From Hymenolepis diminuta (taxonomy: Eukaryota; Platyhelminthes; Cestoda; Cyclophyllidea; Hymenolepididae): a DNA stretch of 64,000 nucleotides. Below, piece by piece: positions 1 through 11,697 of this stretch. The stretch covers positions 949,841 to 1,013,840 of the forward strand of contig CAADRB010000002.1 of assembly GCA_900708905.1 (NCBI GenBank). The letters run 5' to 3'. The notes under the pieces were generated by a model. It was not told the DNA's origin. It made no database searches and saw only the letters and a program-made list of their open reading frames with translations. The first letter of the stretch is position 1. Each line of letters begins with the position of its first letter. A program made the translations under genes and the position numbers.

Positions 1-111
1 TCTTCATGGAATGACGAAGTTTTAGGGGTACCATGATCTAAATGGGAAATAGTGCGTGCGATGATATTTTTAAAGTTGCATTCCTTTTGGATGTTTAATA
101 TGTTGACCTAC

Positions 112-3100
112 ATTCATTTCCAAATGGACATTCTGTTTCTTTAGCGTCATCTTTTGATATTCCTGATGTGAATTTGGGCAATCCGTTAATTAATGATTCA
201 ACCAATATGATATCTTCGTCTTCGTTCGTAATTTTCATTGTATCTATAAATTTTAAATTTTCACGTAAAGGTAATTTTACCGTCAGCGTCAGTCCCATTG
301 TCCTTCATTGGCGGAGTTTTAGCGATACATTGGCCTGTAAGAAAACGATATTAAAGTTTAACTTTTAAAGAACCGCAATTATTAAATAAACTTACAATCT
401 TTTCCTATTGCGCTTCTGATTACATCATTGTATACGTGGAAAGTGTCTAACGGAAGGTTAATTTAATGATTTAATAAAAATTTTACTAATTAGGATCCCT
501 TCATTTTCCTCGATGTGTTTCATGGTATCTAAATTATTTATTATTTTAAATAAACGGCATAATTACCATTCATGTTCTTTCTCAGTTCATTTAGTTTTTC
601 AACGTCACTTGCTAAATGAAATAAGAAGTTAAAAATCTGTGTTTATTTGTCAGATTGCATTCCTGTTCATTAAAATTTATAATTTTTGGGGGAAATTTGG
701 ATCCCGTTAAAAATGTAATTAATACTTAACTGATAAATTTTGCACTCAAAGGACCTATTCAGTGATATTAAACTGTGATAGATTTATAGAAATTGGTGAT
801 CTGATGTGATGGAGTTAATTAGCTGGAATGTTTATTTACCTTTGAAATTTGGTTAACATTGATACTGTAAAATTCTAATTCTGTCAACGTAATTCAGGTC
901 TCAGGTACTCGATTTTCGACTGTTTTCATCAATACTCATGAGTGAGAATGCTTAAATGTTTAGCCTGGCAGACAATAATTTCTCGCGTTTCTCAAGCTAT
1001 ATAAGTGGGTATATTCTTACTAAAGTTAAGCCACTGTTGAGCTACAGGTTTTCTGTCTCCTTGTGAGTTATTTGTAGCATATAGAAAATCATAAAACTTT
1101 AACCGTAATATCATTTATATACCGTTAGACAGGCAGTGAAATATAACGCTGTATCATAACATACCTCGTATCTTTTCACAAACTCGTTGCTCAGATGTTA
1201 AATTATCTAGAATTAATTTAAAAACAATTTTTGCTGATTCATATTAATAGTGCTTTTAGTAAAACAAATGCAGTTATCAAATGTACCTGAAGGTACGTTT
1301 ACTTCCAAGCTTAATTTGATAGTGCTATCTAGAAGGATAGCGTTGATTGTAACAAGAACTGTTATTTTACGGATATTTAAAATATGATGAAATTGAATTC
1401 TTTTTTATACTTATTTCACTGTCTTACCTGATGATTGAAAATCCATCGGTTGGCCTCCTAAAAGAGTAAATTTTATTGTTAGCCTAGATTTGCAAGCTAC
1501 ACTAACGTGTTTTAATGAGGCCATAGATTAAACACATTATCGACACCATCTAAATTCAGTTAATTCTCAAACCAGTAAAAAAATTTTCTCTGATTAAATA
1601 TTTTCATTAACAATACGCACCACCAATTTGCCTTTCTTCAGGTAAGTTATCTTGAAATTAAATTATTAAATAGTGAGAAGACAGAGAAATTCATGATTAT
1701 TGCTCTGATCCAGATTATGTATTTATTTACCACAGGGTACGCTATCTTCATAATTGCTCTCAAAACTGTTGCCTTGATAAATAAAAATGTAAGGATTTAA
1801 ATCGAATCTAAAGCAATCGTGTCAAGTTATATAAATGCATAAGTTATAAATTAAGTACTATCAGGTCGACAATAATATATCTGTTAATTCATAAAGCCAG
1901 CATGAATTACATTAACAGAACAACCAGATACATAACTATAACAGTATAATTTCGAAATGTGTGGAGAGATTTGATTCACGAAATTCGGAATTTTCACTTC
2001 TTTACTACTCAACTGGACTCAGAGCAATCTAATACTACAGGCTGTCAGTGTTTGAAGACAGCCATTACGATAATTAAGAATTTTCATTTAAGATATTTAT
2101 TAAGCAGTTGCTTATTTAATCATTCCTTATCAACTCTGATTTAAAACGATCTTCACACAGAAAGTTTTGCATGTGACGTCAAAATTTGTCATTCCAAATT
2201 CATGTATGGTAAATTAAAATGAAAATAAGTCCATATATGAAACACGAAGGACTTCCTATTACAATCTCAAAATGAACTGGAAAATATAATTTCATCGAAT
2301 GGTAACAATGCCTCAAAAATGTGGTAAAATAACTTAACATAAATAAAGATTAATTAAAGCATTTTTTATACTTTCAAACAGGGACTTTTTAAATAAGCGA
2401 AAGCCAAAATGATGCAATTATACCAGAAATTTTAATAAAAATAATAGAATTAAAATGGTAACAGAGTTAAGTATCTTAAAAATGAGCTAAATATGATCCA
2501 TGTGAGTCAAATTATAAGTTGTCAAATATACTGAGTCAAAAGATATTTTTCAGACACTTCTGTTATGGCAGATATTCAGTCGTTTTGGTCTTTTAAGCTA
2601 GCATATATTAAAACCTTACTTACATCATTAATATTACATTTTAGAGAACTATCTAACTATATAACTTAGGGAATATGTTTAGGGATATCAGATTAAACCT
2701 TGCGATGGTTCTAATTCATGCTGTGTCTAATTCAAAGTTTGTCTCTACTAAAGCGCAATACATTGGGACATTTTAGTTACTAAAATCATTTGATCTGGAA
2801 AATTTCCTCGTGATAATGCAATCGTTTCTATTTACCATCTTGTTGGTTTTCTTCTAGGCTCTGTCCTTGGTTACTATCTAAAAAAGAAGGTTCAAAATTA
2901 GCTTTTCAAAATGAAGTGTAATTCCCCTTATGAACAATAAGTTTTAGAATTGATGTCTGGATTTGCATTACTTTGAGTCTATTTACTTCTACTTCAGGGC
3001 TAAAGTATTAGGCCAATTTTAAACTTAAAAATCTACAAAGTACGCACTTTATTTCTGTTAGGTTATTACATTTGGAGTTTTCATTTTCCATTTCTAAGTT

Positions 3101-3510
3101 AAAAATATTTTCATCTCTGAATCACACTGTTTAGCATTTCTGTCAATATATTTTGATTAATATAAAATACTTTCATATATTTCAACATAACCTGGGGTCA
3201 AATAATATACAACTTTAATTTTTACACAAATATTTACTACCTTTCATCCGTGAAATTAACGGAATTTGTGACAACCTTAACTATAATAAATTCTCTCCCA
3301 TTTCGTCATAAAAATGTGGAATTAAAATTATGAAATTAATTCACAAATCTCAAAAGCTTACTTTGAAGGGTTATATTTTCATGACTTTGATCCTCATCAG
3401 TTGCATTTTCTTGAATTAAAGTGGATATTCAATGAAAATATTACGTTACTATTTTTAGATATAAAGTTACTTTACCGTTTTGATGGATCTCATCGGAGTT
3501 CATCTTGTTT
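112..3510 (-). CDS. Candidate micro-exon gene, locus B (3' end off or unseen)
   Basis: No family is recognised. On the minus strand, in transcript order, I see exons 3476-3510, 3362-3409 (48 nt), 2836-2877 (42), 1428-1457 (30), 567-611 (45) and 112-243 (132). Each is bounded by AG and GT, and all but the first are multiples of 3 entered and left in codon phase 1. They join in one open frame. The first exon has an in-frame ATG giving MNSDEIHQN, followed by pieces such as NATDEDQSHENITLQ, SNQGQSLEENQQD, GQPMDFQSS and SDVEKLNELRKNMN. The product is acidic and rich in Asn, Gln, Ser and Glu; no signal peptide is visible. The first exon is preceded by an acceptor-like AG, so a 5' UTR exon is likely upstream. 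No stop exon was found; it may lie beyond base 1. Exons may be missing from the long introns. The 132-nt exon ends in a weaker T|GTAGGT donor. It lies downstream of locus A on the same strand and has the same exon style. Confidence 0.45.
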
Positions 3511-6144
3511 CTACATAAGTTGATCGAAGAAATATGTATTAATTAAATAAAAAGAACTTCAAAATAGGGTTAGTAAGAAAAGTAATGTTGGATATACCTC
3601 TCAAATAACTAATGTTATGAAAAAATTAGGCTGTACCGTTTGTTATTTTACTGAATTTGGTAATGTGAAGACTAATATGCTAATCGAAGTTAATTGTTTT
3701 TCGATATCAAAATTAATTAATCGCACTTAGATGTGATAAAATTACTTAAAATATTGTATTTTTAGCTATGATTCATTTATTGAGAAATTTGTGCCTTATA
3801 ACAGAAATTTTAAAAATTTTAATGCACATCTTTCGACTAGAGGCTATCATATTCAATACATGGGCCATTAAATTATTTATATTTATATTTATATGATGTT
3901 TTATATGTCCAGTGCGTTGGTGTTTTGTCTACTAAATTTTACGTTTAAAGAAAATAAATTAAATGAAATATGACTTTATTCATAAACTTGTCTCAAATTA
4001 ATTAATGGCTTAACAGATCATGAAACTTCCCATCAACATTAATAAATATTAATAAGTTATTTAAGCACCGACAACAAACATCTAATGTCGTTTAAAAGGG
4101 CGCTTACCAAACATTTATCTTGACTTCAAGAATACTTCTTGGAGTCTCCCTTGTAAAAGGGCGCGATTTGTGTCAGCTCTTCCCAATCCGGACTTAAAGC
4201 GCCGATTAGCTTAGCTCTGGCATCTCTGATGGCTAAATTCTACTTGTTTATTCTTAAGTTTGTCGATTTAAGCTGGTATAGCAGTTGATGTATTTAACTG
4301 CATGTTCATTTATGAATATAAGAAGTGTAAACTCGCGGACACGTAATTCAGTCATCGCACCAGTGCTGGAATCTTTCATAATCTCTTTGAATTCATGCAC
4401 ATGATCAGTTCAATTAAATTTTTATTAGTGATAGAATTTAACTATTAGCTAGAAAACATCTGGGCAATAGATGCATTTTGCATTGATTTCAAGCCTCAAT
4501 TTTAAATTACGGGCTAGTTTTAACTATGAAAGAGTTGGATCTTGCATGATCAAAATGTTTAACTTTGCCCTACTCAGCTTTCCTTTGACATAGATAGGAG
4601 TTACGAGTCGAAATAACCATATTTTTATTTAATTAATTAGATAATCTGTTTTGAACTCAATATATGAGTTATAACCCAGGTACTTAAGGTAAAGATTCTG
4701 GATTCTTCAAACCTAACACTGTATAAATAGAATAAAAATTAAACGTGAGCAATTTAGAATTCAGTTTAATGTACTTTGTCTTACTGTCATTATTGCAACA
4801 GGTTTATTATTATAAATTACACCTAGTCTATTTTATTTGGACCCTAGAAAGATCGTTTTAAGACTTTACAAGGCCATTATGAAAAGTGTTCACGGTACTA
4901 GACATCGGCAATTTAGTGGAATTCTGAGACCGTTGTTACTGAAAACTCAAATTCTGTTGTTGACAAGAAATAATCAGGTTGGTTGACACCCATACATACC
5001 GAATACTGATAGGATGTACACTGAAGGCATTGGTCTCGTGGACTCAGACTTGGTAGATCTAAGATTGGTTTATAGAGTCTCGTTCTTAATTCGTTTCTGT
5101 TTCTCAGAGCTTAGCTATTAAGATAAGTTAGTAAAATTCTTAGTAGACATCGTGTTTTGGAAAATTAAACCTCCCGTTCTATTACATTTTTTTCTTAATC
5201 TTGAGGTTTCCAATTCAACTCAAAGTTATTTGATGGCTGAAGAAAGCGTACATCCTAAGTGAACAACTTTAAAAGAGCTTGTGAGTTGTTACTCTTATCT
5301 CTAGTGCTGCGTAGCCATTCATTAGTAATTTTCTTCTTATATCCAAAATAGCAAGATGATAGCAGCTTACATGACTTTAACGTATATTCAATCCAGTTGA
5401 GAACAAAAAGTAATGTTCCAATATAAACTTTTATAGTTTCCAGGTTGTTAATGCAAAATGGGAGAGTCAAGTTGTACTATCACTTTTCTGTCTTCTATAA
5501 ATAAAACAAACATAGTGATGGATCAATAAACTCTGGACATCATGATCTAACACTCAGAAAGCTATTGATCAAATATGGACAAATGAATTTCTAAATATTT
5601 GATGAACTCTGTCCACTAGTAATAAAGTTGACAATCAAAAAAATTTAATCAATTAATCTCCACTTCTCAATTGACCTCCCCCCCCCTCCCTCATACTGTG
5701 ATGCTCTCTTTTGGTATTCTCCATATGCAAATTTTCCTTTCTCAGTAATAAAATCTGCACTTAGTTTTGCTTCACCATGTCATTTTTCAAAATTATCCGA
5801 ATGATTCCTCTATTCTGTTAAACACAATGATATTTTACAGCAAGTTAAAATGACTTTTAACTCTTTTTAGTTAATCTATTTTCTACATTCAAATTTTCAG
5901 TAAAATGAAATAATACGAGATTGTTGTGTTATAGTATTTTTAATTAATGAAAATAATGAGATTGTCATTCGTTAATGCAATATCCTTTACACTGGAGTAA
6001 TATTTAGCAAGACAGCACGTCTTTATCAAATATATCTACTCGATTTCAATTGGGATTTGCAATTGAAAGAAAAAAATTAATCCAATATATGTTCCTATTT
6101 ACTATTTTGTTCTGGTTGCAGCCATTATTTTAATAAGATTCCAC
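3511..6144. other. Gap between micro-exon loci B and A, no gene seen
   Basis: AT-rich sequence with many stops on both strands. A short direct repeat of taaaagggcgc occurs at about 4093 and 4153, and a run of eight C (with further C-rich sequence) lies near 5680. I see no exon with matching splice sites and no recognisable element. A promoter or first exon of locus B could lie here. Confidence 0.4.
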
Positions 6145-9100
6145 TTAATATTCTACTGAATCATATTGTTCAGAATCATCTTCTATGGAAGCACAGTCGT
6201 CGTATTCAACTTCATCATCATAGTTACCTACAATGATTAAAATTTAAAATAAAAACATTCGTTTAGCATATAATCTTCGACGTATCATACCCTCCACTAA
6301 TAATTCCCTCATGTTATTTTGAGATGATCCGTATTCAGCTAAGATAAAAACTGGCAGATATACAAATGTTTCAAGTTCTGTATTCTATTATATTATGCAA
6401 ATAACTAACCGGGATTAGGTCTTCTTAGCGACTGAGATCGATAAGATTCTGGGGATTGATCTAGAAGAGAGAACATTACAGATTTATCAAATCTTCAGGA
6501 GACGTTGAAGATTATTCATATCCAGTTTAGAAGTTAGCCGTTGGGTGAGCCTATTAAATACCCAAACGTAACGTGAATAGCTGTCACTTGTTTTTAAACC
6601 TGACCTAAGTAGTGAACAAAGTAAAACTCGATATTTCGCACACTGAGTTCTACATCCTCTCTCCAAAATGTGGACCTTTAAAATAGGCATCCAATAGTTC
6701 AAATAAAAGGAAGATTAATATTAAATCGGTCAATTTAGTCATCTGTTACTGCATCTAATTGACGTACTTGGATTAGTTCCTTCTATACCATGAGATTGGT
6801 ATGACTCTGGTGAAAGACCTTAAAAAAGAAACTTTTAGTTAATTCACAATACTGTATTTTTCTTTAAATGCAGTAAGCAAGTTTTTATTGATTCATACTA
6901 TTATTATAAGGTTTTTCAGCGATGACGTGATCCGCTAAATAGTATGGAGCGTTCAGTTAATATTATAATTTGAATTATTGAATTTCTAAAGATACGGGAC
7001 GCACCAATGAATCTCAAGTACCCTCTGTTGTTATCGAATCCTAAAAATGTAGGTTGAAGTAAGTACATTATTATTAAATATCAAATTAGTGGCAGGATTT
7101 GGATTTATAAAATTTAACGTTATTGGTAAAAACTTACTTTTAAAGTCTAAAAGAAAAAATTTAGTTCGTAGATATATAATATTTTACATATTAAATATGC
7201 GAAATATAAATTGATTATACAATTGTTGTTGAATTGTCCCTATGATCTTTATATAAATTTCTCAAATTTCCTAAATATTAGTCTTCATATTAATAAATAT
7301 ATTCAAAAGTGAATAAATATCTCACTTCCGGTAATTATTTTTTCATAAACTAAAATTAAGAAAATTTGTTTCAATTAGATGCCTTCAACAGTAAAATGTT
7401 TAATCGCAAATTATTCAAGTAGCAGAATTGACACAAAATATAAGCGCTAATTTTAATGTTGGTCCCTAATTTTTTTAATTTATTAAAAATATTATTTTTT
7501 AATTATGCCACTTAGATGTGACTCGAGCATATTCATCTTTTAATTTTATTACGTGAAGCAGCTGGTGAGATGGAGGACAAATTTGGAATTTCTAAAAGAT
7601 AAGCCAAAAACCAATTTTAATTAATTATCATTACCAAATCAAATATTTTAATATTACACTTCACACACCTTCTTCAGAAGATCCTTGTTCAGCTATAACG
7701 CAACAAACAAAATTTCTTTATGTTTTGTTAAAGACTGGCAATCTGATATACAGATAAACTGACCACTCAATGGCAAATCTGTTAAAATGAAATAGTATTT
7801 TTAGGTATTTTAAATTCGGTTATTAATACTTGTTTGAAGTTAAACCAAATAAAATTTAATTTTGGCATTACTATCATTAGAGATTGGAGATTGGGAATAA
7901 TAATCTAAAGAACGTATAAAATGAGCAAGATTTTACTGTATTTCGAATTAAGATTTTAGGTAAATATACAAATGTTATTTTTAATTTTAAATTAAATATA
8001 ATTACTAGGACCAGGGAATGGGGATTGTGATTGATAATCTAGACGATATAAATAAAGAAATGTAATATACTTCAAAAGCGCATCTTAATCTTACACTTTA
8101 ATAATTGGACGTTGTTGCCTACCTTCCTGATATGCCATGTCATAAACGTATCCTGTAAATATGATAATGAATTAAAAACCAGTCTTATTTTATATTTGTT
8201 TACATTTGTAATCTATCTTACTGGAGCGTGACAAAGGAGATGTCGATTTTGTTCGTAATTGATATCCTGCGAGCCAAAGTTATTAATCAATTACCAGAAA
8301 TTTGACCTAGATTATTACCTGATACGTCTTGCCAACTTTCTGTAACTGGAGCCCGATAGAATGGTTCTAAAAATTGAAACCAGAATATTCTTAAATAAAC
8401 TGAATTAACTATAATAAGCTAGGTAGGAAACACAAATATGTGGAATTTATTTTTAAATTATCTTTAACAAACCTTGATACCAATTTGGAGGAGCAGCTAA
8501 ACATGGAAGATTTTATAGAACTATGGAATCTTAAATAATACTTATGGTTATAACAGAAAAAGCAAAACAGAAGTATAAAGAAAATATTTAAATATTAATT
8601 ATTCTAAATATTTATTTACAAACCTTGATGAAGTCTTGGAGGAAGCGATCTTCTTGAGGCTAAAGGTCGCTTTGTTTTTAATATTTTGATAATTATTAGT
8701 TGATAACATATTCAAATGAATTGTTACCCGGCTGGACGGATCGGCTTCGGGTAACAGGGGAACTGTTGGCAGTTTCTACAATTAAAATAACATTAAAGTA
8801 TGGTTATTAGTAATGTTGCAGTTCACTTTGAAAGAACTCTAGTGAACTCTGCTGTGTTGGAAAGTTTTTTAATAGCTTCATATACCTAATATTGAATGTA
8901 AGATGATATTGATGAGACATGGCCGGCTATTCAACTAAATTAATTGATGAATAACCTCTGAATATCGGGGACATTAACTCCTCCAGGAACCTATGGGTCA
9001 CATTATGAACTATGGAACAATAAGATATTACAGTTGTATGTATCATTAAAAAGGTACACTACTCACTGTAGTTACAGTTCAAACAAAATTAATATCCTAA

Positions 9101-10071
9101 GATCGGGACTTTATCATCTACCTCTTTTTTTAAAGGCTTATTTGTTGTATTCAGATACTTTCCCATGATATGAACTTGAAAATGTTAGCTTTACTGCGAA
9201 TAAAAGGCATGAAATTATAGCAAAAATACAAGACAGAGCAAGCATACTTGTTTGCTTAACTTTAATCGTGCAATTAATACCAGGCTTGTTGAGCTCATGT
9301 AATTCTAAAACATTAAATAAAATAAAAATATTCCTGTTTAATCTGTATGTTTATTCAAACATTCTTTTCACACCTTCTCGTATATGAGAATTTCCTTCAT
9401 CATATTCCCTTGCTTCTACACATCTTGGTAATGGTCCAGATCCTTGAAGTTAAGGTTTTTATTAATGATGGTTTTAAGGTAATGCCAAACTGATTATAAG
9501 TATGCAATATACCCGTATATGGGGTTCCTGAACAGAAAGAAAGTATTCGTATGTTATTTCTTCCACGGGAATACTTTGAAGACAAAATTTAATCTTACCC
9601 ATTTGTAAGTCTTTAAAAAGGGAAAAAATCATAATATTATAATATTTACACCAGAATCAAAATGAAGTAATCTTGTTAAGACTTACGTTGCACATATTGC
9701 AGTAAATCATTAACAGTCGATTTAAGTGCTAAAGAAATTTAAGAAGTTTAATTAAACCAGAAAAGGACTTAATCCCGTTTTCATAATTACTTGGAGAAGA
9801 ACCATCTTGAGAAGAACTTGATGGAGAAGTAAAAAGTCCACCTAAAGAGAACAATAAAAAATTCTTTTATTAGATGATCTTCTCAATCAAAATTTGCAAT
9901 TTAGAATAGATATTTTAAAGTTTTCGTTTACTCTGTGGAGAATAAGTTTGGGCAACTTTCGGTTTACGTTTGTGCGGCTCTTAAGATAAATTAGTTAGTT
10001 AGAAAAGCCCTTATTGCACCTTAAATTTAAACGTTGGTAAACTTACTCATGGACATGCTTAGTCTTGTATT
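6145..10071 (-). CDS. Micro-exon gene, locus A, 18 exons, about 237 residues
   Basis: Exons in transcript order: 10047-10071 (in-frame ATG at 10056, MSM), 9932-9979, 9791-9841, 9687-9728, 8728-8775, 8624-8659, 8473-8496, 8319-8366, 8222-8266, 8123-8152, 8006-8038, 7872-7904, 7669-7692, 7138-7146 (9 nt), 6768-6818, 6410-6460, 6291-6338, and terminal 6145-6227 ending in TAA. All internal exons are multiples of 3 (48, 51, 42, 48, 36, 24, 48, 45, 30, 33, 33, 24, 9, 51, 51, 48), enter and leave in phase 1, and have AG/GT borders. The joined frame has no stop. The N-terminus is basic (KPHKRKPK), the middle carries repeated SPESY, YSQSP and YQSQSP motifs, and the C-terminus is acidic with a single Cys (EYDDCASIEDD). 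Neighbouring exons 6768-6818 and 6410-6460 are homologous (SPESYQSH / SPESYRSQ), as are 8006-8038 and 7872-7904. The architecture is that of flatworm MEGs, but no signal peptide is seen, so the true start could be upstream. Function unknown. Confidence 0.7.
6410..6818 (-). repeat. Tandemly duplicated 51-nt exon pair in locus A
   Basis: Exons 6768-6818 and 6410-6460 have identical length and phase and encode related peptides (SPESYQSHGIEGTNP and SPESYRSQSLRRPNP). This is direct evidence that the gene grows by duplicating single exons. Confidence 0.65.
7138..7146 (-). CDS. 9-nt micro-exon of locus A
   Basis: Nine bases between a polypyrimidine-AG acceptor and a GTAAGTTTTT donor on the minus strand. 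Read in phase 1 it adds D-F-K-(S), keeping the frame between exons 7669-7692 and 6768-6818. Both splice signals are strong, which is why I accept so short an exon, but only transcripts could prove it. Confidence 0.4.
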
Positions 10072-11697
10072 CTGCCAAAATTAAAATAAAGAAGGTTTAT
10101 AGTTAACATTTCAATAGAAATAAATTTCATTTTCATATTACTAAAAGAATGGCTACTTATAAAAAAAGCGCCGACTAATTTCTCTTCCGCTTAAAACAGC
10201 AAGATATCTCTGCCTAAGTGAATAGTAATCAATAGAGTTATAATTTAATAGGCCACAAACAGTAATATGACTAATCTATTTACCGAATACAAAATTAGTA
10301 GTATCCGCAAGGTCGTAATTAGGTAGTATCGTTTAGACACACTTTAATATACACATGTATATATTACTTTTGTAATAACTAAGCTCAACATTTGTAAAAG
10401 CACACATATTTTCACAGTGATATCTCTTCATTTTTCTAACTTGTATAATGATATTTTATATTATAATTATTATAATGTATAGTTTTCATATTAAATATTT
10501 TTAGCTATCTCATCCCTGCTATGTTCAACCTGAAAACCGCGGAATAAGATCATTTGTTTTCTCAGGTACTAGAAAGAAAAATGAATTGAAGTGGAAAGAC
10601 CAACCCTTCTTGATTAAATAATATCAGTCAATTAACACTGAACATTGCAGGCAAGCACTTGCTTCAATCCTGGGAACGAATCATGAAATTTGACTTTTGG
10701 AACGTGAACTGCCTATTTGGTAGATATCGTACAACCCAAATCCAAAAATCAAATGAGGTAAGACTCTTTGATACCTTAAAGTTGCCCTCGGTAGCACTTT
10801 AATCCTATCCTCTTTGTTCGTATTGACTTTCTTCAAACCGATTTCAGTAATTGGACTCTGCTACTCGATGTCAGGTACTTCCCGAAATTAAAAAAAATAT
10901 AAATTCCGTTTGTTAATACAGGTAACAATAGTACTTTAGTAAACATGGCAAATAACCAGATTTAGATCATAACTATAGTTAAAGACTCAAACTAGGAATC
11001 TTTGGTGATTATTTAGATTTAATAGTATTTTGATTTTACTTATAAAGTCTTATCCAATGAAATGCACATTAAACAAGACTTGTTAACCTTTCTGCAAAGG
11101 ATGAATGATGTAATATTCAACTTCGTGTGGTTTAAAGGAACAAATTTGTATGGTTAAAGTGTTTCTTAAATCGGCTTTATTCTCTTTGAAGAAACTTGCA
11201 CCCTGGTAGCCATTATTTGATTTCGGATCCGAACAATATTCCCACGCAAACTCACTAAAGGCTCTCGTATTCTTTTTATTCTTTGAGAAGATCAATAGTT
11301 CCAGGATGGAATATTTACCTTAATTTAACTTACTCTTAAAGTAGCTTTACTAACAGGCTTAGAGGTACCTTAAGGTTTTTAATTTTATCCCGAACAAACT
11401 CACGCTATTGTTAAGCAACTAGTTAGTTATTGAAAACTAAAAAATATACGCCCACATTTTTTATTGATCCTTTTAACAAAAAAATCCACTGATATCAGGA
11501 AAACAAGAATTTATTTATAATTAACGGAAACAGAAAATCACAAAGTCCTTGGTTTTTCTGTACATCCCGAAACGTTTAATGTTATTACCAAAAAATTCAA
11601 TATCGTGAGCTTATTTTTGCAAATGAACCATAGTAAGACACAAAAAAGGAACACAATGAAAAGAGCTGACTACATATGATCATCCGTCTTGTAAAAA
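10072..11697. other. Gap between locus A and the TMX3-like gene
   Basis: Contains a dispersed repeat copy (10590-10760, minus orientation) also found near 53.95 kb. An unsupported open stretch of 70 codons lies at 11083-11295 on the minus strand with no known homology. A TTTATT at 11510-11515 is a possible minus-strand polyadenylation signal for the TMX3-like gene. Confidence 0.4.
10590..10760 (-). repeat. Dispersed repeat, copy 1
   Basis: The reverse complement of this stretch aligns by eye with 53950-54115. Shared blocks are gggttgtacgatat, tagttcacgttc, atttcacgattcgt and atttaatcaa, with diverged bases between. No coding capacity or terminal repeats are recognisable, so the class is unknown. 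Confidence 0.6.

Noticed and set aside
820..870. Candidate micro-exon EFYSINVNQISK on the minus strand
   Set aside because: Length of 35 nt breaks the phase 1-1 rule followed by its neighbours.
7018..7036. Short AG/GT-bounded segment between locus A exons
   Set aside because: 19 nt and not a multiple of 3; including it would shift the frame of all following exons.
11083..11295. 70-codon minus-strand ORF with protein-like composition
   Set aside because: No recognised family, no matching splice sites, and it lies in the flank of the TMX3-like gene. Mentioned only as unsupported.
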